Shown here: positions 39,558-40,294 of the stretch, piece after piece | Layout of the letters: each line of letters begins with the position of its first letter | How positions within the stretch are numbered: the stretch's first letter is position 1 | From: an uncultured Geobacteraceae bacterium | GTDB taxonomy: Bacteria; Desulfobacterota; Desulfuromonadia; Geobacterales; Pseudopelobacteraceae | Length of the DNA: 40,294 nucleotides | Assembly (NCBI GenBank): GCA_903939115.1 | Contig: CAJAFV010000007.1 | Span: 1 to 40,294, forward strand | Reading direction: 5' to 3' | Position numbers and translations under genes: made by a program | The notes under the pieces: generated by a model | What the model saw: only the letters and a program-made list of their open reading frames with translations | The model's database searches: none | What the model was told of the DNA's origin: nothing

Positions 39558-40294
39558 ATGCCTCACAGGCATGAAGTAGAAACCAATTTCAAAGGCGAAA
39601 CCCTTGTCCGGAAGGGATTCATGAGGAAACAGGGCGACACCCCTACACTCAGGCTGGTTCCTGATCTCCATGTCGTCAAAATCGGCGGACACGGGGCAAT
39701 TGATTACGGCCGTGAGGTGGTTATGCCACTCATGGAGGAAATTGGAGAGCTGTCGAAACAGTACAAAATGCTGGTTGTCACCGGAGGAGGGGTCAGGGTT
39801 CGCCACATCCTCGACATCGGCATTGACCTCGGCATGCCGACCGGCGTCCTCGCTGAACTGGCGGGTAAGATCAGCGAACAGAACGCCGTAATCGTTACCC
39901 TGCTCCTCTCCAAATGGGGTGGGTCGCGGATAAAGACCGGTGATCTCCTTGATCTGCCGACCCTGCTTCACCTCGGGCTGCTGCCTGTTGTTCATGGCAC
40001 ACCTCCATACGGTCTCTTCGAACATCCGCCGGCAATGGGACTCATCCCCCCGCACCGTACCGATACCGGTGCGCTTCTGATGGCCGATGTACTCGGCGCC
40101 AAGAGCTGCATCCTGGTCAAAAACGTAGACGGGCTTTTTACCGAAGACCCGCGACTCAACCCGAAGGCGGAATTGATCGAGGATATTACTGCCAAGGAGT
40201 TGATCAAAATGGACATGGAGGATATGGTCCTTGAACGCAAGATGCTTCATCTCCTGCTTGACACGGTAAACGTGAAGGAGATACGGATCGTCAA
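39558..40294 (+). CDS. Molybdenum (tungsten) storage protein subunit-like, partial
   Basis: An open frame of at least 245 codons continuing past the window end. It has the amino-acid-kinase (UMP-kinase-like) fold: VVKIGGHGAIDYG near residue 40, LVVTGGGVRVRHI near 75, GMPTGVLAELAGKISEQNAV, then VVHGTPPYGLFEHPPAMGLI, PPHRTDTGALLMADVLGAKS, ILVKNVDGLFTEDPR. The PPHRTDTGA and HGTPPYG pieces match the Mo storage protein subunits MosA/MosB of Azotobacter better than acetylglutamate or UMP kinases. Such proteins pack polyoxomolybdate or tungstate clusters using ATP. Which subunit it is cannot be said; the partner gene may follow. Confidence 0.8.
   Translation, partial: MPHRHEVETNFKGETLVRKGFMRKQGDTPTLRLVPDLHVVKIGGHGAIDYGREVVMPLMEEIGELSKQYKMLVVTGGGVRVRHILDIGIDLGMPTGVLAELAGKISEQNAVIVTLLLSKWGGSRIKTGDLLDLPTLLHLGLLPVVHGTPPYGLFEHPPAMGLIPPHRTDTGALLMADVLGAKSCILVKNVDGLFTEDPRLNPKAELIEDITAKELIKMDMEDMVLERKMLHLLLDTVNVKEIRIV

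Noticed and set aside
39444..40250. 268-residue open frame on the minus strand
   Set aside because: It is the antisense shadow of the molybdenum-storage-like gene, which has a promoter, ribosome site and clear family motifs. The shadow protein has no recognisable domain.

Overview
The window looks like a chromosome segment from a member of the Geobacterales/Desulfuromonadales (Geobacter, Geotalea or Pelobacter-like). The evidence is indirect: moderately high G+C, many -24/-12 (sigma-54) promoters, benzoate-CoA-ligase-type chemistry, tungsten/molybdenum handling genes, FixABCX-type electron-transfer genes and a mycofactocin locus outside the Actinobacteria. No rRNA, tRNA, CRISPR array or insertion sequence was found.

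Layout: (1) 1-7092, minus strand: a mycofactocin operon read from a sigma-54 promoter. It runs mftA (a 34-residue precursor ending IDGICGVY), mftB, mftC, a FadH/OYE-type oxidoreductase, etfA, fixC, fixX, etfB, and the start of a further gene that leaves the window. (2) 7418-11059: a divergent pair, a CoA-transferase/GNAT fusion and a benzoate-CoA-ligase-like acyl-CoA synthetase. (3) 11156-14775: NUDIX hydrolase, MFS transporter and chemoreceptor. (4) 22162-14781, minus strand: an operon-like run of MoxR ATPase, VWA/CoxE-like protein, small Cys-rich protein, M24 peptidase homologue, GldA-like alcohol dehydrogenase, PAS sensor kinase and NudC. (5) 23709-22504: a methanol-dehydrogenase-like Fe-ADH with its own sigma-54 promoter and terminator. 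(6) 30599-24144, minus strand: a second Fe-ADH translationally coupled to a sensor kinase and an NtrC-type response regulator, then moaA, a MOSC protein and a radical SAM/SPASM protein. (7) 30929-35823, plus strand: a sigma-54 porin/DUF4242/AmiS-UreI-like operon, then a sigma-54 operon for a SHOCT-domain secreted protein and an aldehyde dehydrogenase. (8) 35845-40294, plus strand: sigma-70 promoter, candidate Moco/W-cofactor riboswitch with terminator, divergent MoaE, two TupA-like oxyanion-binding proteins, an ABC ATPase with no permease beside it, and a molybdenum-storage-protein-like gene cut by the window end.

A working model (inference): the region is an alcohol/aldehyde oxidation module. 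Alcohols enter through the porin and small channel and are oxidised by metal-dependent alcohol dehydrogenases. Aldehydes go on through the NAD aldehyde dehydrogenase and perhaps a tungsten enzyme encoded elsewhere, and acids are activated by the acyl-CoA synthetase or CoA-transferase. Mycofactocin may be the alcohol dehydrogenase redox carrier, with its electrons passed through the co-operonic ETF/FixCX set to the quinone pool. Five good and two weak -24/-12 promoters sit in front of these units, and a sigma-54-dependent response regulator with an intact GAFTGA loop is encoded among them, so most of the window may be one regulon.
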